Origin: Bacteroidales bacterium
GTDB lineage: Bacteria > Bacteroidota > Bacteroidia > Bacteroidales > UBA932
NCBI GenBank assembly: GCA_020026355.1
Contig: JAHHQP010000004.1
Coordinates: forward strand, 1 to 64,000
DNA: 64,000 nucleotides
Direction: 5' to 3'
In this document: in pieces, positions 34,359-43,600 of the stretch
How positions within the stretch are numbered: the first letter of the stretch is position 1
Layout of the letters: every line of letters starts with the position of its first letter
The notes under the pieces: generated by a model
Told to the model about the DNA's origin: nothing
Databases searched by the model: none
The model's input: the letters and a program-made list of their open reading frames with translations, nothing else
Program-made: the position numbers and the translations under genes

Positions 34359-36197
34359 ATGAGTGAGTATATCGTTTCTGCCAGAAAATACAGACCGGAT
34401 TCTTTCGAGTCTCTCATCGGACAGGATACCATTGCCCAGACCCTCAAGAATTCCATCCTGAGAGGAAAACTGGCGCATGCCTACCTGTTCTGCGGGCCGA
34501 GAGGAGTCGGCAAGACCAGTACCGCGAGAATCTTCGCGAAGATGATCAACTGCTCGAATCCGACAGCCGATATGGAACCCTGCGGGGAGTGTGAATCCTG
34601 CAAGTCTTTCGCGGAGGGGCGTTCCTACTGTATCCATGAACTGGATGCCGCGTCCAACAACGGTGTGGAAGATATCAAGAACCTGATGGATCAGGTCCGG
34701 ATTCCGCCTCAGGTCGGCAGATACAGCGTCTATATCATCGATGAGGTGCATATGCTGTCATCCGCCGCCTTCAATGCGTTCCTGAAGACCTTGGAGGAAC
34801 CGCCTGCACATGCCATCTTCATTCTGGCGACGACCGAGAAGCATAAGGTCCTCCCGACGATCCTTTCTCGTTGCCAGACTTATGATTTCAACCGGATCTC
34901 GGTGGATGACATCGTGCGCAACCTCCGCAAGGTCGCTGCAGGTGAAGGAGTCCGTATCGACGATGAGTCCCTGCATGTGATCGCGCATAAGGCAGACGGA
35001 GCCATGAGGGATGCCTTGACCATCTTCGATCAGACGGTCGCTTTCTGCGGCACCGACGTCAAGTACAAGGATGTGCTGGACAACCTCAATGTGCTGGACT
35101 ATGAGTACAGCTTTTCGCTGGTGGATGCTTTCTTGAAAGGGGATCATGCGACGGCGCTGCTCACTTTTGACGAGATTCTGGCGAAAGGCTTCAATGCTCT
35201 CCATTTCATCGCGGCCCTGAGTTCACATTTCCGTGACCTCATCGTCAGTCGCAGCGGAGGTCTGGATGCCTTGCTGGAACTTCCTGAATCACTCAAACAG
35301 AAATATAAGGAGCAGGCATCCCGTTGTCCGCTCGCTTTCCTTTATGACTCTCTGGCCATCACGACCCAGTGCGAGAGTGGATACCGTGCGGCCGTGAATC
35401 CTCGGCTCCACATCGAATTTGCCCTGATGAAACTGAGCTTTCAGGGGGCCAATGTACCTTCGGATGCCGTGAAGGCCGTTCCTGAGGCTTCCGTTGCTCC
35501 CGCGCCCGCGCCTGCAGTGAAACCTGCTCCTGCCCCGGCAGTTCATGCTCCGGCAGCACAGATCGCTCCAGCCCACGAGGCGGCACCGGTGGCAGCCACG
35601 GCATCATTGTCTCAGGACAGTTCGGCATCATTGACCCGGGAAAATCCGGAAACCACGGCCCCATTGACCCGTGAGACTCCGGAATCACAGACCGCGTCGG
35701 AAAAGCCGGCTCGTACCCGTCGATCCAGAGCCTCTCGCTCCGTCGCCAGCGGACTTTCTTTGAAAAAGGTGATGGAAGAACCGCAGACGGAAGAAGCCGT
35801 TCTGCAGAATGCTCCTGCAGCCTTGCCGGAAGATGAAGCCCTGAAAGCGCATTGGCCTGAACTGGCCCGCATGTACGAGTCGAAACCGCGTCTGGCCAGC
35901 ATGCTGAGCTCGACGGAGCTGGACATCAGGGAAGAAGATAAAGGGAAGATCGTTACTTTCCAGGTAGTCAACGAGGCCCAGAAGGATTGGGTCGAGTCCA
36001 AGCTTCTTCACGAACTGGAGGGCAATTACCGGAAACTGGTCGGCTCTGTGTCGGTCTACCTGAGGGTCGACATCAAGCCGGATGATGAAGTCCAGTCTCC
36101 GAAGATCTATATGCCTTCCGATCAGGCGAAGGAATTGATGGAAACGAACAGCGAGGTCCGCAACCTGATCGTGGACCTGGACCTGGATGTCCGTTGA
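34359..36197 (+). CDS. dnaX: DNA polymerase III subunit gamma/tau
   Basis: 612 residues. AAA+ clamp-loader ATPase with Walker A GPRGVGKTS, a zinc module of four cysteines (CSNPTADMEPCGECESC), DEVHML and sensor 1, then domain III. Residues about 370-465 are a disordered Ala/Pro-rich linker containing imperfect repeats (ASLSQDSS, ASLTRENPETT, APLTRETPES). The C-terminal 120 residues probably bind polymerase or helicase. I see no A-rich slippery heptamer that would produce a short gamma form as in E. coli. Co-directional with lptB 24 nt downstream. Confidence 0.95.
   Translation: MSEYIVSARKYRPDSFESLIGQDTIAQTLKNSILRGKLAHAYLFCGPRGVGKTSTARIFAKMINCSNPTADMEPCGECESCKSFAEGRSYCIHELDAASNNGVEDIKNLMDQVRIPPQVGRYSVYIIDEVHMLSSAAFNAFLKTLEEPPAHAIFILATTEKHKVLPTILSRCQTYDFNRISVDDIVRNLRKVAAGEGVRIDDESLHVIAHKADGAMRDALTIFDQTVAFCGTDVKYKDVLDNLNVLDYEYSFSLVDAFLKGDHATALLTFDEILAKGFNALHFIAALSSHFRDLIVSRSGGLDALLELPESLKQKYKEQASRCPLAFLYDSLAITTQCESGYRAAVNPRLHIEFALMKLSFQGANVPSDAVKAVPEASVAPAPAPAVKPAPAPAVHAPAAQIAPAHEAAPVAATASLSQDSSASLTRENPETTAPLTRETPESQTASEKPARTRRSRASRSVASGLSLKKVMEEPQTEEAVLQNAPAALPEDEALKAHWPELARMYESKPRLASMLSSTELDIREEDKGKIVTFQVVNEAQKDWVESKLLHELEGNYRKLVGSVSVYLRVDIKPDDEVQSPKIYMPSDQAKELMETNSEVRNLIVDLDLDVR
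35598..35670 (+). repeat. imperfect repeats in the dnaX linker
   Basis: Three in-frame copies of a GGCATCATTGACC-like unit at 35598-35609, 35623-35636 and 35655-35670, offset by 24 and 33 nt. The middle copy is identical over 14 nt to positions 2-15 of the window. Confidence 0.6.
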
Positions 36198-36221
36198 CCG
36201 ATTTGCAAAAATAGAACAGCC

Positions 36222-36992
36222 ATGAAACTGCATTGCGAAAATCTAGTTAAGAAATATGGCCTCAGGACCGTCGTGAAAGGCGTTTCCATGGAGGTGGAAC
36301 AAGGAGAGATCGTCGGCTTCCTCGGTCCTAACGGTGCCGGAAAGACGACCAGCTTCTATATGATTACCGGTCTGGTCGTTCCGGACGAGGGCCGGATCTT
36401 CCTTGATGATGAAGACATCACCGAACTGCCGATGTACAAGCGTTCGCAGAAAGGAGTCGGTTATCTTGCGCAGGAGGCGTCCGTCTTCCGCCAGATGACC
36501 GTGGAGGACAACATCATGTCGGTGATGGAGCTGTCCAGGAAATTCACGAAAGCCGAGCGTCAGGAGCGTCTGGAATCGCTGCTGGACGAGTTCAGCCTTC
36601 ATAAGGTGAGGAAGAACAAGGGTATCCAGCTGTCCGGTGGAGAGCGTCGTCGCTGCGAGATCGCCAGAGCCTTGGCCGTCGATCCGAAATTCATCCTGCT
36701 GGATGAGCCGTTCGCCGGTGTCGACCCGATTGCCGTGGAGGATATCCAGTACATCATCGCCAAGCTGAAATACAAGAATATCGGTGTCATCATCACGGAC
36801 CACAACGTCGGTGAGACCCTGGCGATCATCGATCGCGCCTACCTGTTGTACGAAGGTCATATCCTGCAGAGCGGAACGCCGCAGGAACTCGCTGATGATG
36901 AGGAGGTGAGGGTCAAGTATCTCGGAGCCAACTTCACCTTGAAGAAGTCCAATGCTTTCGACCGTGCCATCCGTGAGCATGAAGGTAAGTAG
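36222..36992 (+). CDS. lptB: LPS export ABC transporter ATP-binding protein
   Basis: 256 residues, ATPase of the LptBFG complex that extracts LPS from the inner membrane. Walker A GPNGAGKTT, signature LSGGERRR, Walker B ILLDEPFAGVDP and the LptB-type TGLVVPDEGRI. Length slightly over E. coli LptB (241). No permease gene adjoins it here. A strong terminator follows. Confidence 0.93.
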   Translation: MKLHCENLVKKYGLRTVVKGVSMEVEQGEIVGFLGPNGAGKTTSFYMITGLVVPDEGRIFLDDEDITELPMYKRSQKGVGYLAQEASVFRQMTVEDNIMSVMELSRKFTKAERQERLESLLDEFSLHKVRKNKGIQLSGGERRRCEIARALAVDPKFILLDEPFAGVDPIAVEDIQYIIAKLKYKNIGVIITDHNVGETLAIIDRAYLLYEGHILQSGTPQELADDEEVRVKYLGANFTLKKSNAFDRAIREHEGK

Positions 36993-37010
36993 GCTCAGGT
37001 CAATGAATGA

Positions 37011-37053
37011 AGAAAGACCGGTTTTCCAGGGGAAAACCGGTCTTTCTCTTTTT
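37011..37053 (+). terminator. intrinsic terminator after lptB
   Basis: A 17-bp perfect stem (37011-37027 with 37031-37047), 3-nt loop AGG, followed by a T-rich tail CTTTTT. Between convergent lptB and efp. Confidence 0.92.
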
Positions 37054-37067
37054 CTGAAGTGTCAGGA

Positions 37068-37634
37068 TTATTTTACGCGCTCACCGTAGGTACGGTCTGT
37101 CGTGTTCACTCTGATCTTCTCGCCCTGGTTGATGAAGAGCGGAACCATGATGACTGCACCGGTCTCGAGGGTAGCCTCTTTCAATGCACTGGTAGAAGCG
37201 GTATCGCCTTTGACAGCCGGCTCTGAGTAAGTCACCTCCAGCTCTACGTAGGTAGGAAGCTCGCAGGTCAGGCATCTTTCCTCGTCAGCAAGGAACATCA
37301 TCTCCACGTGCTGTCCTTCTTTCATAAGGTCAGCGTTCTCTACGAGGTCGCTCTCGAGGTGGATCTGCTCGTAAGTCTCTTCGTGCATGAAGTTGAATCC
37401 GTCCTCATCTTTGTAGAGGAACTGGTAAGGCCTTCTCTCGACGTTGATGGTCTCGATCTTCGCACCTGCTGTGAAGGTATTCTCAAGGATACGACCGTTC
37501 TCGAGGTTACGGAGTTTGGTCTTCACGAATGCTGGACCTTTTCCTGGTTTAACATGCTGGAACCATACGATAGAGCATGGTTTTCCGTTGAAATTAAGGT
37601 ATAGACCGTTTTTGAAATCAGCTGTTGTTGCCAT
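37068..37634 (-). CDS. efp: translation elongation factor P
   Basis: 188 residues, three beta-barrel domains, relieving ribosome stalling at polyproline. The tip of domain I carries the lysine usually modified (KPGKGPAF, K32), and the C-terminal domain ends with LFINQGEKIRVNTTDRTYGERVK-type residues (first part LFINQGEKIRV). Modification enzymes are not in the window. It has its own well-formed promoter inside the end of ispH. Confidence 0.97.
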   Translation of the reverse strand: MATTADFKNGLYLNFNGKPCSIVWFQHVKPGKGPAFVKTKLRNLENGRILENTFTAGAKIETINVERRPYQFLYKDEDGFNFMHEETYEQIHLESDLVENADLMKEGQHVEMMFLADEERCLTCELPTYVELEVTYSEPAVKGDTASTSALKEATLETGAVIMVPLFINQGEKIRVNTTDRTYGERVK

Positions 37635-37669
37635 AAATGATTTATTTTGAATTGATTGATTCGTTTCCA

Positions 37670-37680
37670 GGCATTATGCC
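37670..37680. promoter_or_regulatory. short palindrome at the start of the efp transcript
   Basis: GGCATTATGCC, a perfect 5+1+5 palindrome lying about 5-15 nt downstream of the predicted efp transcription start. Could be an operator; the RNA hairpin would be weak. Confidence 0.3.
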
Positions 37681-37690
37681 ATATATCCTG

Positions 37691-37721
37691 CAAAAGTACG
37701 AAATAGTCGCTATACTTCAAA
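37691..37721 (-). promoter_or_regulatory. consensus promoter of efp
   Basis: On the minus strand: TTTG (37721-37718), 19-bp spacer, TACTTTTG (37698-37691). Both boxes and spacing match the Bacteroidota housekeeping sigma factor. The upstream box lies within the ispH coding end. Confidence 0.8.
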
Positions 37722-38654
37722 ATTTTTAATTTCACCGGCGACTTCTTCCAGCAGCCACTTCGGTGTAGAAGTCGCTCCGCAGACTCCGACCTTGTCGTCC
37801 GGACGGAACCATTCTCTTTTCAGCTCTGCACAGGAATCGATATGGTAGGTTCTGATATTCAGGCTCTTGCAAAGTTCACAGAGGACTTTTCCGTTGGAAC
37901 TGGCCTTCCCGGAAACGAAGATGATGATATCATGCTCAAGCGCGAAACGGGAAAGCTTCTCGTGTCGGGTCGCGACCTGTGAGCAGATCGTGTCGTGGAT
38001 GTGCAGAAGTTCGGTACCTTTGAACCCTTGTACGGAAAGCTCCAGGTGATGGGCCATCAGTTCCTCCAGTCTGCAGCAGAGTTCTTTGTATTCAGCTGGA
38101 CTTTTCGTCGTCTGGCTGAAGATCTCTGTCGGTACGGAAAGCGAAATCTGTCCGTCTTTGACGGCTTCTTCCAGCATCGGGAGATGTTCTACGACTATGG
38201 CCGTGTTCTCGGTCTGTCCGAGCAGTCCGAGTACCTCCGCATGTCCCGGTTTCCCGAAGATGATGATCTGGCCACCTCCTTTCTCCTGCTGTTTCAGATA
38301 GGTGTCCTTGATTCTCTTCTGGAGATTCAGCACGACCGGACAGGTGCAGTCAATGAGTCTGAAACCGAGTTGCCTGGCACGGACATAGGTGGCCGGGGGC
38401 TCACCGTGTGCCCGGATCAGCAAGGTCTCGCCTTCAGCGTTGACCATGTCCTCCATGTCTTCCTGATCGATCGTGACCAGTCCCTTGGCTTCCAGCCGGG
38501 CCAGTTCAGAATCGTTGTGGACGATAGCTCCTAAGGAATAGAGCCGGCCATGGCATGCGGAATCTGTAGCCAGATGCTGTTCCGCATTGCTGATTGCCCG
38601 GATCACTCCGGCGCAGAAGCCGGAATTCTTGTCGATATCTACTGTAAATCCCAT
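37710..38654 (-). CDS. ispH: 4-hydroxy-3-methylbut-2-enyl diphosphate reductase
   Basis: 314 residues, LytB/IspH, last enzyme of the MEP isoprenoid pathway, making IPP and DMAPP. The three iron-sulphur cysteines are in NSGFCAGV, IDCTCPVV and GVCGATSTP. Normal length. Starts 13 nt after cmk, a pairing (cmk-ispH) often seen in Bacteroidota. Confidence 0.96.
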   Translation of the reverse strand: MGFTVDIDKNSGFCAGVIRAISNAEQHLATDSACHGRLYSLGAIVHNDSELARLEAKGLVTIDQEDMEDMVNAEGETLLIRAHGEPPATYVRARQLGFRLIDCTCPVVLNLQKRIKDTYLKQQEKGGGQIIIFGKPGHAEVLGLLGQTENTAIVVEHLPMLEEAVKDGQISLSVPTEIFSQTTKSPAEYKELCCRLEELMAHHLELSVQGFKGTELLHIHDTICSQVATRHEKLSRFALEHDIIIFVSGKASSNGKVLCELCKSLNIRTYHIDSCAELKREWFRPDDKVGVCGATSTPKWLLEEVAGEIKNFEV

Positions 38655-38667
38655 CTGTCTCTATCCG

Positions 38668-39360
38668 TTAACATTGGAATCTTTTCTTGACAAGCTCTTC
38701 TATCCAGATGAGCTGTTCTTCCATGGTCATGTGGGAATTGTCCAGCACGACGGCATCAGCAGCTTTTGTCAATGGAGAAACCTCGCGGTGAGAGTCGATG
38801 TAGTCTCTTTCTTCCAGATTCTTCAGGACATCCTGAATGTCCGCCTGTTCTCCTTTCGCCTGAAGTTCGAGTGCACGGCGCTGTGCCCGGATCATCGGGT
38901 CCGCCGTCATGAAGATCTTCAGCTCCGCATCCGGAAAAACGGTTGTTCCGATGTCACGTCCGTCCATGACCACTCTTTTCTTCTTTCCGAATTCCCGGAG
39001 TTTGCGGTCAACATAGGAACGGACCTCTGCGACCGTCGCGATCGGGCTGACCTTGCCTGAAACGGTCAACGTACGGATTTCTTTCTCGATGCAGCGGGAA
39101 CCCATATAGGTCTGGCTGCCGTCCCCGTGGTCCTCGAAATGCAGGTCCAGTGTCTCCAGTCCTGCAGACAGGGCCGGAAGATCGATCTGGCAATCTTCAT
39201 CGATGAAACCATTCTCCATGGCATAGAGGGTGACTCCCCGGTAGAGGGCGCCTGAATCCAGGTAGAGAAATGAAAATTCAGAAGCAACCGACTTGGCGAA
39301 AGAACTTTTGCCAGTGGAAGAATATCCGTCGATTGCAATTATGATATCAGGTACGTTCAT
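38668..39360 (-). CDS. cmk: cytidylate kinase
   Basis: About 230 residues. P-loop IAIDGYSSTGKSS, the CMP-binding YLDSGALYRG and the DGRDIGTTVFP segment identify CMP/dCMP kinase. The start is placed at MNVPDIII; the open frame begins 8 codons earlier, upstream of the likely transcription start. First gene of the cmk-ispH unit, reading away from the response-regulator gene with which it shares an interleaved promoter region. Confidence 0.95.
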   Translation of the reverse strand: MNVPDIIIAIDGYSSTGKSSFAKSVASEFSFLYLDSGALYRGVTLYAMENGFIDEDCQIDLPALSAGLETLDLHFEDHGDGSQTYMGSRCIEKEIRTLTVSGKVSPIATVAEVRSYVDRKLREFGKKKRVVMDGRDIGTTVFPDAELKIFMTADPMIRAQRRALELQAKGEQADIQDVLKNLEERDYIDSHREVSPLTKAADAVVLDNSHMTMEEQLIWIEELVKKRFQC

Positions 39361-39381
39361 ATTCGTGCGTAATTGGATCAG

Positions 39382-39413
39382 CAAAATTATAAATTTTTGT
39401 CTAAACGCGCAAA
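39382..39413 (-). promoter_or_regulatory. consensus promoter of cmk-ispH
   Basis: On the minus strand: TTTG (39413-39410), 20-bp spacer, TAATTTTG (39389-39382). Interleaved with the plus-strand promoter at 39396-39427. Confidence 0.8.
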
Positions 39414-39427
39414 ATTGGATATATTTG
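39396..39427 (+). promoter_or_regulatory. consensus promoter of the NtrC-like regulator gene
   Basis: TTTG (39396-39399), 20-bp spacer, TATATTTG (39420-39427). It overlaps the cmk promoter, so polymerases cannot occupy both at once. Confidence 0.8.
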
Positions 39428-39447
39428 GAATAAAACTACTTAATGAT

Positions 39448-40599
39448 ATGAAGATTCTGGTTATTGATGATGAAAAATATATCAGGAACTCCATGCAGGA
39501 GATCCTGATGGACGAAGGTTATGCGGTAGATGTGGCGGTAGATGGGTCGGAAGGCGTGGAGATGCTGCTCAAGGAGCATTATGACGTGGTATTCTGCGAT
39601 ATCAAGATGCCGGTCATGGATGGAATGGAAGTTCTGGCCAAGATCAACGAAGCTCAGATAGAGACTGCAGTGGTCATGATTTCAGGTCATGGGGACATTG
39701 ATACGGCAGTGGAATGTATCAAGTCCGGTGCCTTCGATTTCATTCAGAAGCCTCTGGATCTGAACCGTATCCTGATCACGGTCAAGAACGCGACGGAAAA
39801 GGCAGTTCTGGTGAAGGAAACGAAGACGTTGAAGAAGAAGGTCTATGGCGGAGTCCAGATGATCGGTGAGTCAGAACCGATTCTTCAGATCAAGGAAATG
39901 ATCGCCAAGGTCGCTCCGACCGATGCCCGCGTCCTGATCATGGGGGCCAATGGAACAGGTAAGGAACTGGTGGCCAGAAGCTTGCATCAGAACAGCTCTC
40001 GAAGCGACAAGGCCTATGTCGAGGTGAACTGTGCCGCCATTCCGTCCGAACTGATAGAGAGTGAACTGTTCGGTCATGAGAAAGGGGCTTTCACCTCAGC
40101 CATCAAGCAGCACAAGGGCAAGTTCGAGCAGGCGGATGGAGGTACGCTTTTCCTGGATGAAATCGGTGATATGAGTCTGGCGGCCCAAGCCAAGGTACTG
40201 AGAGTTCTTCAGGAGAAGAAACTTTCCCGGGTCGGCAGTGACAAGGACATTATGGTGGATGTGCGTGTCATCGCAGCGACCAACAAGAATCTGAAGGAGG
40301 AAATCGAGAAAGGAAATTTCCGTGAGGACCTCTATCATCGTCTGAGCGTGATCGTCATCAAGGTTCCGACCTTGGACGAAAGGAAGTCGGATATTCCGGC
40401 TCTGGCGGATTATTTCATGAAACAGATCTGTCAGGAGACGGCCTTGAAGGCTCGTCCCATCACTCCGGAGGCTATGGAACTGCTTCAAGCCAAGTCTTGG
40501 ACTGGAAACATCCGTGAACTCCGCAATGTCATCGAAAGACTCCTGATCCTTTCCGGCAGCGAGATCACCGCCGGAGATATCAGGAATTATGTCTATTGA
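39448..40599 (+). CDS. NtrC-like sigma-54 activator lacking a DNA-binding domain
   Basis: 383 residues from the ATG giving MKILVIDDEK, the usual start of a receiver; the frame opens 25 codons earlier, over the promoter. Receiver domain residues 1-120 with phospho-acceptor D51, D7/D8 and K101. AAA+ domain about 135-365: Walker A GANGTGKE (166-173), Walker B GGTLFLDEI (231-239), FREDLYHRL (arginine finger region) and WTGNIREL (351-358). Two oddities: the sigma-54 loop is GAFTSA (213-218) instead of GAFTGA, and the protein ends at GDIRNYVY with no Fis-type helix-turn-helix. Activators without the HTH are known (FlgR of H. pylori, CtcC of Chlamydia). Convergent with the histidine kinase gene, 7 nt apart. 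Confidence 0.9.
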   Translation: MKILVIDDEKYIRNSMQEILMDEGYAVDVAVDGSEGVEMLLKEHYDVVFCDIKMPVMDGMEVLAKINEAQIETAVVMISGHGDIDTAVECIKSGAFDFIQKPLDLNRILITVKNATEKAVLVKETKTLKKKVYGGVQMIGESEPILQIKEMIAKVAPTDARVLIMGANGTGKELVARSLHQNSSRSDKAYVEVNCAAIPSELIESELFGHEKGAFTSAIKQHKGKFEQADGGTLFLDEIGDMSLAAQAKVLRVLQEKKLSRVGSDKDIMVDVRVIAATNKNLKEEIEKGNFREDLYHRLSVIVIKVPTLDERKSDIPALADYFMKQICQETALKARPITPEAMELLQAKSWTGNIRELRNVIERLLILSGSEITAGDIRNYVY

Positions 40600-40606
40600 T
40601 CGTTGA

Positions 40607-43600
40607 TCAGTCCTCGTAGCGTGGAAGGGTGACGGTGAAGCTGGCACCCTTCAGCACGAAGGATTTCTTGTAATTGATTTCACCTCTGCATTCTTCGATG
40701 ATGTTGCGGCAGATAGCCAGTCCCAGACCGGTACCGCTGTTCTTCGTCGTGAAGTTCGGCAGGAACAGTTTGTCCAGGTTCTCGTCTTTCACACCTGGAC
40801 CGTTATCTTCCACGACCAGGTCGAAGCAGCCGTCCTTGGTGCTTCTTCTCAGACAGATGACGACTGCGCCGTCCGTCGGTTTCTCACCGGCGGCGATCTG
40901 TTCGGCCTGCATGTTCTCGATGGCCTGGATGGCATTCGTCATCAGGTTCACGACGACACGGATGATCTGTGACCGCGGTGCCATGATGAAGCAGTCCGGC
41001 ATACCCATGTAGGAAACCTTGATGTTCTCCTTGTTCTCGTAGATGGAGATGTGCTTCTTGACCAGAGCGTCCAGATCGATCTTCTGCGGCTCGTCATCGT
41101 AGATCTTGGCGACGCTGGAGAAAAGGTTGGCCGTATCGGTCAGGATTTTGATATGTTCCAGGATAACGTCGCAAGCCTTGTCGAAACGTTCGATCCAGAC
41201 CGGGTCGTTGTTCTTTTTCTTCCTGATCAGCATCTGGAGTTCCAGCTGGATCGGTGTCAACGGATTCTTGATCTCATGCGCGATCTGCCGGGCCATTTCG
41301 CTCCAGGCTTTGTTCCTTTCCGCTTTGGCCAGGATGACCTTGCTTTCCTGAAGCGCCTTGACCATCCTGTTGTACTCTTCTACAATCTTGGAAATCTCGT
41401 CTTCCCGGTTATATTCGATGTATTCCAGATTGTTCAGATCGGCCTTGCTCATCTTCTTGCCCATTTCCAGAAGTGGTTTGAACATCTCGTCGACTTCATG
41501 GGTGCTGAAGAACATGGAGGAAATCAGGAGTATGATGAAGAGGTTGATCACCAGGGCCGTATGCATGACGGTCTCCATCTTGAAATTGAAGTTCTCTTCC
41601 GTATATGGGGCGCTGAGGATGGCGATCATCTCGCCTTTCTCGTTCATGATCGGAGCATACATCGAATAGTAGTAGCGGCCTTCGAACTGTTCGTCATGGA
41701 CATAGAAACGTTGCTTCAGGTCCACGATGTTGTGGTAGGCAACGGCGTTGATCCTGCTGCCGACGATCATGCTTTCGAAGACCTCCGGTGTCGTGGATAG
41801 CAGGACCTTTCCTCGAGGGGTGAAGAGAGTGAGGTCGGAGAGTGTGATGTCTCCGATTTCCTGGATGGCAACCATGCAGTTCTTGTCCTGAATAAGTTCA
41901 TGGTAGTCGTCCACGTCCTTGAGCTTGCTTTCCACATGGCTCTGGAGCATGCTGATCCTGGAGGACATGATGTTCTTCAGGTTCACTTCGTTCCTCTGGA
42001 AGACGAAGAGCAGGCTGACGGTAGTGATACCGACCAGGATGAAGATGGAGGTCATGAAGAGTATCGTGCTGATCCTGGACCGGTAATAGTTTTTCTTGAA
42101 GGTCTTGTGGATCTTCTTCCGGACGAAGAATAGATGGAGGACGAGCCATTCGATGAGGAAGAGGTAGGAGATGGAAGTGAAGAAGGTGATCATATTTCCG
42201 CTCTGCCGGGAGATCAGGATGATTTCGTCCTCGGAGGTTCTGTTGACGAAGTGAGTGTACTTGTTCTTTCGGATGAAGGAGAAGTTGTTCTCATCCATTT
42301 CCTCCAGATCCTTCTGGGCCAGTCGTGTCGGGTAAGGGTAGCGTCCTTTGAAATTGGACAACCTGCCGTTTATATATTTCGCATAGGAGTAGAACTGCGG
42401 AAGGTTGACTCCTTTATCCCCGTAATATTTGCGCAGCAGGCTGTAGTAGCCGCGGTCACCTCTGCTTTCCCTGGATTCCAGAGAGAGGATCATGTAGATC
42501 TTCTTCAGGTTCTTGCCGCGATAGGTGAAGATACCGGCATAGGAGATGAAGCCTTTTTTATCGTCCATGGAGAAGAAGCGGGAATCGTTGCTGATCCGTT
42601 CTCCTTCGCTGATGATTTTCCTGATCTTTTCGCGTCCGACCTTGTCTCGGTCATTCACCAGATAGACGGAGATGTAATATTTCTGATACTGGCCATGCAG
42701 GTAGTATTCGATGATACGGTTGGTCATCTGGTTCTCATTGACATTTCTGGACAGGGTGGCCATCACCTTGTCGTTCGCGATGTGGTCTTCCACGGATCTG
42801 ATGTTGAACTCCAGTTCCAGGTCGCGGCTGAGAGTCATCTTGTTGCTCCAGACCCGGCAGCGGTCCATTTCTTTCGTGAAACCGAGGTTGAGGAAGGTCA
42901 TGGAGAAATAGATGGTGGACAGGAGCACGAGCAGCAGGATCGGGATCTTTCCGGTAGGGTTGAAATTCTTTCCCGTCAGGAGCTGGATACTTGGTTTGAG
43001 ACATTTCAGTTCCATCATGACTGCACAGAGCAGGGACAGGTAGGAAATGTAGACCAGCACGCTGTAGAAGGCATTTTCATTCCAACGGTAGAAAGAGAGA
43101 GAGATGTTGGAGTTGAGATTGATGCTTCGGAAACCCCAGTTGATGTAGAGCAGTGTCAGGATCAGGGCGACTACGGTCACGGCTCCTTGGATGATGAAAC
43201 CGCGTCTCGGGTCCTTGCTTCTGCGGATGTCCAGGTAAAGGGCTTTCTGGATGATATAGGTGCAGAAGATGAAGTTGAAGACCAGTAGGTTCAGCAGGAA
43301 GATGGCGCCGAAGGAGTACAGGACAGGACCGTCCGCATAGATGGCCGGAGAGAAGAAGGCGTTGCTGCCTTGCTGTCCCATTCCCCAGAAATAGGTGAGC
43401 AGGATGAAGAGCGAGTTGACGGTGGTGACGGTGATCCAGGCCCTCCAGTTCCTGTGGCCTTTTAGGAAGATTATTCCAGAAACCATGATCAGGAAGAGGG
43501 ATATCCATCGCAGGATCGAGTTGGTCTTCAGGAAGTCCGTCAGATTCTCTTCGAGTGATATCTTGAAGAGCGGGATGTCTCCCGAGCGGACGACCGAACC

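Noticed and set aside
35758..35775. Possible programmed frameshift site in dnaX (TTTGAAAAAGG)
   Set aside because: Only five A in a row and not an X XXY YYZ heptamer in the reading frame; no evidence for a gamma form.
42134..43288. 384-codon plus-strand frame opposite the histidine kinase
   Set aside because: Low-complexity Asp/Val/Glu translation typical of an antisense shadow of a membrane protein gene.
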